DNA of 64,000 nucleotides from an uncultured Ignavibacteria bacterium (GTDB taxonomy: Bacteria; Bacteroidota; Ignavibacteria; Kapaibacteriales; Kapaibacteriaceae), in the NCBI GenBank assembly GCA_903939735.1, contig CAJAIA010000030.1:62001-126000 (forward strand), written 5' to 3'. Position numbers and translations under genes: made by a program. How positions within the stretch are numbered: the first letter of the stretch is position 1; each line of letters starts with the position of its first letter. Positions 35,214-43,966 of this stretch are shown piece after piece. The notes under the pieces are model-generated. The model was not told the DNA's origin and made no database searches. It saw only the letters and a program-made list of their open reading frames with translations.

Positions 35214-35423
35214 TCAGCTCCGTTGCGATGGAATTGTGGATGAAGGATGTTGTTCCGTTGCTGCCCCATCATCAAGGATGTCTGCCGACAGCCGTTCGAG
35301 TCGATGTGTGTCGGCCTTGAAGTACCAGATAATCAAGGCTGCAAAAAACCCGAAGAAGAGAACGAGCGCAATGATCGGATAGAGCTCAATTCCAGGAATG
35401 CTTGAAAGAACGTTCTTATACAT
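35214..35423 (-). CDS. ccoQ: cbb3 oxidase small subunit CcoQ
   Basis: A 69-residue single-span protein (GIELYPIIALVLFFGFFAALIIWYF, then the polar KADTHRLERL) in the canonical position between ccoNO and ccoP. I chose the start at 35423, which follows a GGAGA ribosome-binding site; the frame extends 13 codons upstream into the end of ccoNO. The sequence fits CcoQ by size, topology and locus. It may stabilise the CcoP-CcoNO contact, as in other cbb3 enzymes. Confidence 0.85.
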   Translation of the reverse strand: MYKNVLSSIPGIELYPIIALVLFFGFFAALIIWYFKADTHRLERLSADILDDGAATEQHPSSTIPSQRS

Positions 35424-35437
35424 AGGTGTCTCCTTGG

Positions 35438-37633
35438 TTATTGCGTAACCTCGGCCTTCCACGCTTCGACCTTTGCTTTCGTTGCTGGGTCGATGTCGGT
35501 GCCAAGTTTGTGGAGGTATGCGATCAAGGCGATGATCTCCTTATTGTCCTGCACGTCCTTCATCCCGGCAGAGCGCAGTTTCTCAGCAATAAAGAATGCC
35601 TGTTTGCGAAGATCATCGACAGCCGTTGCTGCGTATCCATCGGGATATGGCGTGCCGAGTTTCTGAAGCGTGAGGATCTTACCCTCAGTATGTCGTGTAT
35701 CGAGATCACGCTCATACAGCCATGTGTATGCTGGCATGATTGAGTTCGGCGACGTCGACGTTGGCTGCATCATGTGCTTCCAGTGCCATGATGGCTCTGG
35801 ATACTTAACACCCACACGATGAAGGTCCGGCCCAGTGCGCTTTGAACCCCATTGAAATGGCCGATCATACACAAACTCGCCTGCCTTGGAGTACTCACCG
35901 TAGCGCTCCGTCTCACTGCGGAACGGACGTATCATCTGCGAGTGGCATGTGTAGCAGCCCTCACGCACATAGATGTCACGACCTTCGAGTTCGAGCGGCG
36001 AATACGGCGTTACGGACGCAATCGTTGGGATGTTCGCGTCAATCAATGCAGTTGGCACGTACTCAACGACTCCACCAATCAGAACTGCCACGAGCACATA
36101 TGCACTAAACTTTACCGGTGTTCCCTCAAGCAGACGATGCCATCCCTCTTTCGGCTCGTGGCTACGTTCGCCCATGCGGTTAACGACACGCACCTCTTCG
36201 TTTGCAAGGAGCGTTCCGCTCTTGGCTGTTTTATAGAGATTCCACACACCAACACATGCACCAATCAGATAGAGCGTTCCACCAATTGACCGCATGACAT
36301 ACATCGGTATCAACTGCGTCACAGTCTCGAGGAAGTTCGGATACTGCAGTGTTCCATCTGCCGCGAACTGCTTCCACATCAGCGACTGTGTGATTCCGCC
36401 CCAGTACATGGGGATGGCATACAATAGCACACCGAGAGTCATCAACCAGAAATGCCAGTTTGCAAGCGACAGCGAATACAGTTTCGTGCGATAGATACGT
36501 GGGAAGATGTAGTACATCATCGCAAAGGACAGACCACCATTCCACAGAAGTGCGCCAAGATGTACGTGACCAATGATGTAGTCTGTATAGTGCGTGAGTG
36601 CATTGATGTTCTTGAGTGACATCATCGGTCCTTCGAACGTCGACATACCATACGCCGTAATACCTACAACCATGAACTTGAGAACGGGATCGGTGCGCAC
36701 CTTATCCCATGCTCCGCGCAACGTGAGGAGTCCGTTCACCATCCCACCCCAGCTTGGAGCGATGAGCATGAAGCTGAACACAACACCCAGCGACTGCGCC
36801 CAATCTGGCAATGCGGTGTACAGTAGATGGTGAGGGCCAGCCCAGATGTATAGGAAGATGAGCGCCCAGAAGTGAATGATCGACAATCGATATGAGAATA
36901 CAGGACGATCAGCAGCCTTCGGTATGAAGTAGTACATGATTCCGAGGAACGGTGTCGTTAAGAAGAACGCAACCGCGTTATGTCCATACCACCACTGCAC
37001 GAGTGCATCTTGTACACCGGCATACATCGAGTAACTCTTGAGGAAGTGCACCGGCAATGCGAGCGAGTTCACGACATGTAGGAGCGCAACGGTTAGAAAC
37101 GTTGCGAGATAGAACCAGATGGCAACGTACATGTGGCGTTCCTTCCGACGAAGGATCGTGCCGATCATGTTCCATCCGAAGATCACCCATACGAGTGTGA
37201 TTGCGATGTCGATCGGCCACTCGAGCTCGGCATACTCTTTACTTGACGTAATGCCTAGTGGCAATGTCACAGCCGCAGCAACTATGATAAACTGCCAACC
37301 CCAAAAGTGGATCTTCGACAGCATATCACTGAACATGCGTGTCTTACAGAGTCGCTGCAAGGAGTAATAGACTCCGAGAAATATGGCATTACCCGCGAAT
37401 GCAAAGATCACTGCATTCGTATGCAATGGTCGCAAACGTCCGAACGAGAGGTAGTCGATTCCTCCAAGAAACTCGGGCCAATAGAACTTGATGGCCACGA
37501 GAACGCCGACCAAGAAGCCAACGAGCCCCCAAGCCGCAGAGGCGATGGCAAAGAGGCGGACAATGTTATTGTCGTACGAAACGGTTTCAATCCGTTCCGT
37601 CCGTTCAATGCCTGCCAATGGTGATGTATCCAT
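35438..37633 (-). CDS. ccoNO: cbb3 cytochrome oxidase CcoN-CcoO fusion
   Basis: A 731-residue fusion of the catalytic subunit (about 1-490) and the monoheme cytochrome c subunit (about 510-731). The CcoN part is polytopic and carries the heme/CuB histidines: RPLHTNAVIFAFAGN, WWYGHNAVAFFLTTPFLG, WAGPHHLLYTALPDWAQ and HYTDYIIGHVHLGALLWNG. The CcoO part has the membrane segment VLVAVLIGGVVEYVPTALI and heme motif CYTCH (Cys560-His564) within GRDIYVREGCYTCHSQMIRPF. The fusion is known in Bacteroidota and relatives. It reduces O2 to water with high affinity while pumping protons. It is preceded by ccoS and followed by ccoQ after 14 bases. Confidence 0.96.
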   Translation of the reverse strand: MDTSPLAGIERTERIETVSYDNNIVRLFAIASAAWGLVGFLVGVLVAIKFYWPEFLGGIDYLSFGRLRPLHTNAVIFAFAGNAIFLGVYYSLQRLCKTRMFSDMLSKIHFWGWQFIIVAAAVTLPLGITSSKEYAELEWPIDIAITLVWVIFGWNMIGTILRRKERHMYVAIWFYLATFLTVALLHVVNSLALPVHFLKSYSMYAGVQDALVQWWYGHNAVAFFLTTPFLGIMYYFIPKAADRPVFSYRLSIIHFWALIFLYIWAGPHHLLYTALPDWAQSLGVVFSFMLIAPSWGGMVNGLLTLRGAWDKVRTDPVLKFMVVGITAYGMSTFEGPMMSLKNINALTHYTDYIIGHVHLGALLWNGGLSFAMMYYIFPRIYRTKLYSLSLANWHFWLMTLGVLLYAIPMYWGGITQSLMWKQFAADGTLQYPNFLETVTQLIPMYVMRSIGGTLYLIGACVGVWNLYKTAKSGTLLANEEVRVVNRMGERSHEPKEGWHRLLEGTPVKFSAYVLVAVLIGGVVEYVPTALIDANIPTIASVTPYSPLELEGRDIYVREGCYTCHSQMIRPFRSETERYGEYSKAGEFVYDRPFQWGSKRTGPDLHRVGVKYPEPSWHWKHMMQPTSTSPNSIMPAYTWLYERDLDTRHTEGKILTLQKLGTPYPDGYAATAVDDLRKQAFFIAEKLRSAGMKDVQDNKEIIALIAYLHKLGTDIDPATKAKVEAWKAEVTQ

Positions 37634-37674
37634 ACTCCCGATCCGTGCAGTGTGAAGTGAGTAGAGTTGATTGC

Positions 37675-37824
37675 TTATTTGGGCTCGACATCGTCAAAGA
37701 GCATGCGAACAGCTGGAGTGCCGAGATCATCGTACTGACCACGTCGTGTGGCGAAGAGAAATGCGAGTAAGAAGCCCCCTGCTACGAGGATGCTGCAGAT
37801 AACGAGTAGCGGCATAACACTCAT
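37675..37824 (-). CDS. ccoS: cbb3 oxidase maturation protein CcoS
   Basis: A 49-residue gene in the gap between the P-type ATPase and ccoNO. It reads MSVMPLLVICSILVAGGFLL, then AFLFATRRGQYDDL, ending DDVEPK. A single membrane helix followed by GQYDDLxTPAxRMLFDD is the CcoS signature. The ATG overlaps the ccoI stop (ATGA) and is preceded by a strong GGAGGG ribosome-binding site. CcoS is needed for cofactor insertion into CcoN. It ends 41 bases before ccoNO. Confidence 0.92.
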   Translation of the reverse strand: MSVMPLLVICSILVAGGFLLAFLFATRRGQYDDLGTPAVRMLFDDVEPK

Positions 37825-40274
37825 GCGACCCTCCGTGCAAATAGATGAGCACCGCCAACGCTTATCCCGATGACGAGCAAGGAGCTTAACGGCATCATGA
37901 TGGCGGTAATGACGGGCGTTAGACGTCCTGTGAGTGCGATCGCAATGACGACCACATTATAGAGCATGGTAAACCAGAGTGCAACGTGAATCACATTGCG
38001 CAGTGAGTGCGCATAACGCAACAGATCGGCAATGTGACGGATGTGCGTGGCAGGGATGATCATGTCGCTTGCTGGCGCGAGCGTCGAAGTGTTGTCCGTG
38101 ACAGCGATTGAGACATCTGCAACGGCCATTGCAGACATGTCATTGAGTCCATCACCGATCATGAGCACGCGTGTTCGACGTCGCAGCTGTTCGAGGTGGT
38201 CGACCTTGTCTGAGGGGCTTGCACGGAATGTCATTGCATCCTGTTCAAACAATGCAGAAACGAGGTCGCGATCGCGATCGCTGTCACCAGTAAGCAACTC
38301 GCAGCGCTGACCCTGCTGACGCAAGGCAGACAAGAGTTCACCAACACCTTCCCTGAATTCAGCACGGGGCGTTACCTCCCCAACGATCTGCCCATCAACT
38401 GCAACCATTGTGGCATGACGATGCATTTCCTTTGGGTCTGCGATTCCATACTCAGCGAGGAAGTGCATTGATCCTATATGCACACGATGTCCGTGAGCTA
38501 TACCTGTAATCCCACGACCAGCAACCTCCGTGACATCACCAACGTCCTTTGCACATGACACACCTGAAGCTAGTCCTCGACTGATTGGATGGGTACTGTG
38601 CGATGCAACGGACACAACAGCGGCATACTCGTCATGTGTAAGCTCGTCCCCATGAAAAACCACGTTGGGCTGTGATGACGTAAGCGTGCCAGTCTTGTCA
38701 AACACAACGGCGCCGATATCATCCAAAGCCGCCAGAACATCAATGTTCTTAGCGTAGATCTTTCGACGACCTAGAATGCCCATCGCAGTGCCGAGTGTAA
38801 TAGGTGCTGCAAGCGTCAGTGCGCACGGACATGCGATAATCACAACGGCGGTAAACACACTGAGAGCTACAGGGATATCAGGGAGCCATAGGACGAAGCC
38901 TACCGCTGCAATCGTAATCACTGCCCAGATAAACAGACGTCCAAACCGATCGCTCAACGCGCGATATCCATCACGTGACGTCCGCGCAGAGGAACGCTCC
39001 CACAGAGAAGCGAGATATCCCTGTGATACTGGCCTTGTCGCTGTCAGTTGGAGGGCTGTTCCTACCACCTTACCACCTGCATAGACCATTGCACCACGCG
39101 AACACTCAACAGGGACACTCTCTCCCGTGACAAACGCGTAGTCGATGTACCCAACCGGACTGAGGAGAACAGCATCTGCCGGGATCACTTCACCATTGCG
39201 AATTGCTATGGTGTCGCCCACCCGTAGCGCGTCAATAGCCACGACTTCTTCACCGAGGGGCGTGTCTCGCCGCACTGACAGCGGAAAGAACGAACGCACG
39301 GTGCGATCGAACGTAACAGCATCGAATGCTTTCTGCTGGAACACGCGGCCAATCAAGAGAAAGAACACAAGTCCGGCAAACGAGTCAAGGAAACCTTCAC
39401 TCGCGCCGGTAGCTATATCGGCGATACTTCGAACGAAGAGCGTTGTGATACCAAGTGCGACAGGAATATCAAGATTGACTGTTCCCTGCCGTAGAGCTGC
39501 CCAGGCCGAACGAAGCCACGGTGATGCACTGTAGACATACACAGGGATACTTAGTCCGATGCTCAACCATGTGAACACGGCAACGAGCGTCGGGTCGATC
39601 GTCGTGGTGCCGTTGCGATGCGCTAAATACTGAGCGATGCTAAACATCATGATGTTGCCCATCGCAAAACCAGCAACTCCGAGACGCAGATAGAGTCCGC
39701 GCGTTGCCTCTTTGCGTTGCTGCTCACGACTCAGTTCATTTCCCTCAACATGGATAAGGGGCTCGTATCCAAATGATCGAAGAAGTTCGGCGACATCACG
39801 AACACGTAAGGCACCCGGAACGACATCCACAACAATGGTCTTACGCTGAAGATCAACCTCGGCAGAGATCAATCCTGATTGAATGTGCGGCAGTCGCTCA
39901 AGCAGCCAGACACAGCTCGCGCAGTGCATTGTGGGGAGCGCGAATCGCATGCGTATACGGCGTTGATCAGCAAATTCTACGAACCGTGCGGCAACCGTAG
40001 GATCATCGAGTATTGCATAGGCCTGTCGGTCTCGATGGGACTGCTGCTGTGAAACTCCTGTTTGTACGCCATCCTGATAGTACCCGCAGAGGTTGTGTTC
40101 CTGGAGCAGTTCGTAGACGCTGGCACATCCAGTGCAACAGAATACGTGGTCGCTGAGAGTTATCGAAGCGTCAGCGCATACGTCACCGCAATGTGCGCAG
40201 TGCAGATGGTGGTCGATCGTATGCGTGTTCTGCTGGTTCACGTTACCGTGGAATAATGTCGTTGGATACGACAA
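37821..40274 (-). CDS. ccoI: Copper-transporting P1B-type ATPase CcoI/FixI
   Basis: An 817-residue copper-export ATPase supplying CuB to cbb3 oxidase. From the N-terminus: a cysteine/histidine-rich metal-binding domain (CAHCGDVC ... FCCTGCASVYELL), an HMA-like domain with MHCASCVW, membrane helices, the phosphatase motif VTGESVPVEC, the ion-binding CPC in IACPCALTLAAP, phosphorylation DKTGTLT and GDGLNDMSA. The frame opens at TTG 40274; the only other early start is GTG 40241 (giving MNQQNTHTIDHHLHC), and I cannot choose firmly. The upstream gap carries a cluster of GTCA half-sites. ccoS follows with an ATGA overlap. Confidence 0.93.
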   Translation of the reverse strand: MSYPTTLFHGNVNQQNTHTIDHHLHCAHCGDVCADASITLSDHVFCCTGCASVYELLQEHNLCGYYQDGVQTGVSQQQSHRDRQAYAILDDPTVAARFVEFADQRRIRMRFALPTMHCASCVWLLERLPHIQSGLISAEVDLQRKTIVVDVVPGALRVRDVAELLRSFGYEPLIHVEGNELSREQQRKEATRGLYLRLGVAGFAMGNIMMFSIAQYLAHRNGTTTIDPTLVAVFTWLSIGLSIPVYVYSASPWLRSAWAALRQGTVNLDIPVALGITTLFVRSIADIATGASEGFLDSFAGLVFFLLIGRVFQQKAFDAVTFDRTVRSFFPLSVRRDTPLGEEVVAIDALRVGDTIAIRNGEVIPADAVLLSPVGYIDYAFVTGESVPVECSRGAMVYAGGKVVGTALQLTATRPVSQGYLASLWERSSARTSRDGYRALSDRFGRLFIWAVITIAAVGFVLWLPDIPVALSVFTAVVIIACPCALTLAAPITLGTAMGILGRRKIYAKNIDVLAALDDIGAVVFDKTGTLTSSQPNVVFHGDELTHDEYAAVVSVASHSTHPISRGLASGVSCAKDVGDVTEVAGRGITGIAHGHRVHIGSMHFLAEYGIADPKEMHRHATMVAVDGQIVGEVTPRAEFREGVGELLSALRQQGQRCELLTGDSDRDRDLVSALFEQDAMTFRASPSDKVDHLEQLRRRTRVLMIGDGLNDMSAMAVADVSIAVTDNTSTLAPASDMIIPATHIRHIADLLRYAHSLRNVIHVALWFTMLYNVVVIAIALTGRLTPVITAIMMPLSSLLVIGISVGGAHLFARRVA

Positions 40275-40282
40275 AACTCCAC

Positions 40283-40315
40283 GTCAGCACGTCAGTATTT
40301 CATGACGTTTGTCAT
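40283..40315. promoter_or_regulatory. Cluster of four GTCA half-sites upstream of ccoI
   Basis: In the short gap between the Rrf2 gene and ccoI the plus strand has GTCA (40283-40286), GTCA (40291-40294), TGAC (40303-40306) and GTCA (40311-40314). These form the perfect dyads GTCA-N8-TGAC and ATGAC-GTTT-GTCAT. This is a candidate operator for a dimeric regulator such as the adjacent Rrf2 protein. Confidence 0.4.
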
Positions 40316-40779
40316 ACTCTGGATGCAGGCGACCTCATATCAACAACATCCTGAGCCAGTCGGACATTGAGTTCTGAGGCCTTCTCGCCCAGACTCTTTA
40401 AGGTTACCGACTTTGCAATTGCAGTGAACTTCTGTCGTACTTCAATCCAGTGTTCGTGCGCAGGACAGGGCTCGGCATGTCCACAGCCCGGAAGACCTAA
40501 CATGCATTCGGTAAAGACCTCTGTTCCATCAATTGCCGCAATAAGATCGTACAGCACAACGTTTTCTGATGTCACGTTAAGCGCTACCCCACCTCGAGGT
40601 CCGCGATACGACGACATAATACCCGCCTGCGTGAGCTGCTGCAAGACCTTGGTCAGAAAATGAAACGAGATGTTGAGTTCCTGGGCAATCGTGTTAATCG
40701 ACACATATGTATCCCTATCACGAGCCGACACGAAGATCGCGGCTTGAATTCCGTAGATGCATGACTTAGAAAGCAGCAT
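40312..40779 (-). CDS. Rrf2-family transcription regulator with three-cysteine Fe-S site
   Basis: A 155-residue winged-helix regulator of the Rrf2 family (IscR/NsrR/RsrR group). The DNA-binding half has SINTIAQELNISFHFLTKVLQQLTQAGIM and the wing SSYRGPRGGV. The sensing loop keeps three cysteines, Cys92, Cys99 and Cys105 (ECMLGLPGCGHAEPC), suited to a 2Fe-2S or 4Fe-4S cluster. It heads the cbb3 locus, so control of ccoI and the oxidase by Fe-S status, NO or oxygen is likely. A near-consensus promoter box (40818-40825) lies 38 bases upstream. Whether it is an IscR- or NsrR-type sensor cannot be told by eye. Confidence 0.88.
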   Translation of the reverse strand: MLLSKSCIYGIQAAIFVSARDRDTYVSINTIAQELNISFHFLTKVLQQLTQAGIMSSYRGPRGGVALNVTSENVVLYDLIAAIDGTEVFTECMLGLPGCGHAEPCPAHEHWIEVRQKFTAIAKSVTLKSLGEKASELNVRLAQDVVDMRSPASRV

Positions 40780-40817
40780 GGTGCGGCCTCGAATGCGGGT
40801 TTCAGACTCTTATAGAC

Positions 40818-40825
40818 GAAATATA
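40818..40825 (-). promoter_or_regulatory. Near-consensus -7 box (TATATTTC) of the Rrf2 gene
   Basis: The minus strand reads TATATTTC, one mismatch from TAnnTTTG, 38 bases upstream of the Rrf2 ATG. Direct GTCT repeats lie just downstream of it. Confidence 0.4.
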
Positions 40826-40881
40826 CTGCCGTTCGCATGACGCCGTGGGTGTGCGGCATCGTATGAACTACGTACGTCCTC

Positions 40882-43341
40882 TTACAAGAATGTAGGGTAC
40901 TGGCTCGGATTCGTCTCGTGCATCATCGCATAGATTGCCTGAACGATGTGCTCTGCTTCTGGCTTTGACCAGTAATTCCCATCTGTGCCGTACGCTGGGC
41001 GGTGTGGCTTGGCCGCCATCGTAACCGGTGCCGAGTCGAGCAGACGGTACCCCTGCTGCTTCTCAAGAATCTCCTGGAGCATATAGGCTGACGTTCCGCC
41101 AGGAATATCTTCGTCAACGACGAAGAGGCGGTTCGTACGTGCAAGGGACTGTGCAATCACTCCGTTGATGTCAAATGGAAGAAGCGTCTGAACGTCGACA
41201 ACTTCGATCGACACACCAAGGCCTGCCAGAACTTCAGCAGCCTCCATAACCACGCGAACGGTTGCTCCATAGGTTACAACCGTAACGTCGCTGCCGGAAC
41301 GCAACACATCAGGCACACCAAGAGGCACGGTATACGAGCCCATGTTGGTTGGAATGGCCTCTTTCAAACGATAACCGTTAAGCACTTCAACGATCAACCC
41401 GGGATCGTCGCCTTGATACAACGTCTGGTACATCCCGGCCGCTTGCACGAAGTTGCGCGGTACGCAAACGTGAATTCCGCGAACAAGATTGATGATACCA
41501 GCCATCGGCGAACCGGAGTGCCACACGCCTTCAAGACGGTGGCCACGGGTACGGATAATCACCGGGGCTTTCTGTCCGCCCCTTGTCCGCCATTGCACTG
41601 TCGCCAAATCGTCAGACATCAGCTGCAATGCGTAAAGCAGATAGTCGAGGTATTGAATCTCAGCGATCGGACGGAGTCCACGCATAGCCATACCTATGGC
41701 CTGCCCCAAGATCGTACACTCACGAATACCTGTGTCGCTTACACGCAGCTCTCCGTAGAGCGCCTGGAGACCAAGTGTGCCTTGATTTACATCGCCGAGC
41801 TTACCACTGTCCTCACCAAAGATCACAAGTCGAGGATCACGCGCAAGTGCCTGCTCAAACCATGCCCGCATAACCTCCGACCCATTCGTTGTGGTTGCCG
41901 CAGTATCGAACTGTGGCGCGACAACTGGGACGCGCATTGGTGAGTGCGCCGATTCGCTGTGCAGGTGCGAGGAATACAATGGCTCAATCCGCGCGTTGTA
42001 GGCTTTTCTCCACGAGGCAAGGGGCGCACGAACATGCTCTGGAACAGACGTAGCTGCAACAAGTGCACGGAACATGGCCACCATGATGTCGCGGCGAAAC
42101 GGCTCGCGAATCTTCTGAAGCTCCGAACGGAGCGACACAACCGTTGCCGACACCTCGGGGTGCGTAGAGGCTATTGCATTGGCAAATGCATCGAGCTGTG
42201 AGCAAGCCTCAGATACATCCGCAGCGATAGGACCCATGTATGCGGTCCATGCCGCGTTCTTCATCGCAAGCACACGTGCAGTCGACTCTTCCTCAATGGC
42301 CACGAGTTCGGATTCCGTGGCAAACTTTTCGTTGAGGATCCACGCACGCATGCGGGTAATGCCGTCATTATCCAATTCCCACTGCAGACGTTCCGGACTC
42401 TTATACCGCTCGTGCGAGCCAGATGTTGAGTGACCCTGTGGTTGTGTCACATCGATCACGTGAATGATCTGCGGCACATGCTCTGTTCGTGCTGTGGCAG
42501 CGGCACGTTCATACGCAGCACACAATGCCGCATAATCCCAAGCTCGCACGACCTGGATATCGTAGCCTGATGTTTCTCCCGGGCGGCGCTGAAATCCACG
42601 AAGGAGTTCGCCAACATCGCCCTTCGTGTGTTGAAACTCATTCGGCACGCTGATACCATAGCCATCATCCCAAATCGAGATGATTGCCGGTGCTCGAAGC
42701 ACGCCGATGGCATCGACGCTTTCCCAAAACATGCCTTCCGCACTGGAGGCGTTGCCAATTGTTCCGAATGCAACCTCATTCCCCTTGTGGGAGAACTCCG
42801 TATAGTCACGCAGCGCTTCGACGTCGCGATATACACGCGAGGCGTATGCCAAACCCACGAGTCGTGGCATCTGTGAACCAGTAGGAGAAACATCTGAGGA
42901 GACGTTCTTGGTTGTCGTTTGGGTCATCCAGGCGCCGTCTTCAGTGAGAAAACGCGTGCCGAAGTGGCCGTTCATTGAGCGACCAGCCGATGATGGTTCG
43001 GCCTGGACATCGGTATGGGCATAGAGCTGCGCGAAGAACTTCTGCACATCACTCTCGCCTATTGCGAACATGAACGTCTGATCACGGTAATACCCGCTGC
43101 GCCAATCACCAGGCTGGAACACACGCGCCATGGCAAGCTGTGGCAACTCCTTACCGTCGCCAAAGATTCCGAACTTGGCCTTCCCGGTGAGCACTTCCTT
43201 GCGCCCAAGTATCGATGCTTGCCGACTCTCGACGGCGCACCGATAGTCACGCAGGACATTATCCTTTGTGAAGAGCGGGGATGTTGTGTTCGTTGATTGA
43301 GATGTTGATGCCGGCCGAGCGACTGAGTTCTTCTTCTTCAT
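40882..43341 (-). CDS. Fused E1 alpha-beta of a 2-oxo acid (branched-chain type) dehydrogenase
   Basis: An 819-residue single-chain E1 with the alpha-like half at about 1-470 and the beta-like half at about 485-819. The alpha half has GRSMNGHFGTRF, the thiamine-diphosphate region GTIGNASSAEGMFWE ... SIWDDGYGISVP, and THPQ-like PQGHSTSGSHERYK. The beta half has VIFGEDSGKLGDVNQGTLGLQ, EIQYLDYLLYALQLMSDDLA and VVDVQTLLPFDINGVI. Single-chain E1s of this kind are common in Bacteroidota and usually annotated as 2-oxoisovalerate dehydrogenase. The Mg-binding aspartate of GDA is Asn here. A perfect promoter box (43348-43355) ends six bases before ATG 43341, indicating a near-leaderless message. Confidence 0.9.
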   Translation of the reverse strand: MKKKNSVARPASTSQSTNTTSPLFTKDNVLRDYRCAVESRQASILGRKEVLTGKAKFGIFGDGKELPQLAMARVFQPGDWRSGYYRDQTFMFAIGESDVQKFFAQLYAHTDVQAEPSSAGRSMNGHFGTRFLTEDGAWMTQTTTKNVSSDVSPTGSQMPRLVGLAYASRVYRDVEALRDYTEFSHKGNEVAFGTIGNASSAEGMFWESVDAIGVLRAPAIISIWDDGYGISVPNEFQHTKGDVGELLRGFQRRPGETSGYDIQVVRAWDYAALCAAYERAAATARTEHVPQIIHVIDVTQPQGHSTSGSHERYKSPERLQWELDNDGITRMRAWILNEKFATESELVAIEEESTARVLAMKNAAWTAYMGPIAADVSEACSQLDAFANAIASTHPEVSATVVSLRSELQKIREPFRRDIMVAMFRALVAATSVPEHVRAPLASWRKAYNARIEPLYSSHLHSESAHSPMRVPVVAPQFDTAATTTNGSEVMRAWFEQALARDPRLVIFGEDSGKLGDVNQGTLGLQALYGELRVSDTGIRECTILGQAIGMAMRGLRPIAEIQYLDYLLYALQLMSDDLATVQWRTRGGQKAPVIIRTRGHRLEGVWHSGSPMAGIINLVRGIHVCVPRNFVQAAGMYQTLYQGDDPGLIVEVLNGYRLKEAIPTNMGSYTVPLGVPDVLRSGSDVTVVTYGATVRVVMEAAEVLAGLGVSIEVVDVQTLLPFDINGVIAQSLARTNRLFVVDEDIPGGTSAYMLQEILEKQQGYRLLDSAPVTMAAKPHRPAYGTDGNYWSKPEAEHIVQAIYAMMHETNPSQYPTFL

Positions 43342-43347
43342 AGACCG

Positions 43348-43355
43348 CAAAGTTA
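43348..43355 (-). promoter_or_regulatory. -7 promoter box (TAACTTTG) of the fused E1 gene
   Basis: An exact TAnnTTTG match on the minus strand inside the 22-base gap after gmk, ending six bases before the E1 ATG. It gives the E1 gene its own start despite the tight spacing. Confidence 0.55.
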
Positions 43356-43363
43356 CGAGTTAG

Positions 43364-43966
43364 TTAGTCCCGCTCGAAGAGCGATGGCTGTTGAGGGGCG
43401 CCTTCAACGTGTTCACGCACCAATTCTTCGGCACGGCGGACAGTTGTTTCGAGATCATCATTTACGAGGACGACATCAAATTGGTCTTGATGCCCCATTT
43501 CCATCTCAGCTCGCGCCAAGCGCAGATGGATTTGTTCTTCCGTCTCTGTGTGGCGTGATCGAAGACGCGTAGCAAGAACGTCGAGGCTTGGTGGGGCCAC
43601 AAACATCAACAAGGTATCGTCGGGAAACGCAGCGCGGAGCGAGACTGCCCCCTTGACGTCGACGTCAAACACAACAAAGTCGCCTCGCTGCACGGCTTCG
43701 CTTACAGAGCTGCGAAGCGTTCCATAGTAATTGCCGAAGATCTCCTCGTATTCGATCAGATCACCGCGCTGGATTGCATCACGAAACTCATCCCGCTGAA
43801 GGAAGAAGTAATCACGACCGTTGACTTCACCATCACGCATTGGACGTGTGGTTGCGCTAACGCTGAAGCGCAGCTGCGGGAACGTGGCGAGCAGGTGCCG
43901 CGCAACGGTGGTTTTCCCTGCACCGCTTGGAGCACTGAGCACGACGAGGTGTTTCTTACTCGACAT
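43364..43966 (-). CDS. gmk: Guanylate kinase
   Basis: A 200-residue cytosolic enzyme, GMP plus ATP to GDP plus ADP. The P-loop is SAPSGAGKTTVARHLL (about 11-26). GMP-binding residues lie in FSVSATTRPMRDGEVNGRDYFF, and the lid region is SRHTETEEQIHLRLARAEMEM. Normal length. It starts within the last 11 bases of yicC, an arrangement often seen for yicC-gmk, and precedes the fused E1 gene, which has its own promoter. Confidence 0.96.
   Translation of the reverse strand: MSSKKHLVVLSAPSGAGKTTVARHLLATFPQLRFSVSATTRPMRDGEVNGRDYFFLQRDEFRDAIQRGDLIEYEEIFGNYYGTLRSSVSEAVQRGDFVVFDVDVKGAVSLRAAFPDDTLLMFVAPPSLDVLATRLRSRHTETEEQIHLRLARAEMEMGHQDQFDVVLVNDDLETTVRRAEELVREHVEGAPQQPSLFERD

Noticed and set aside
40811-40826. 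IscR-type operator upstream of the Rrf2 gene
   Set aside because: The GTCT elements there are direct rather than inverted repeats and do not fit the type 1 or type 2 IscR consensus.
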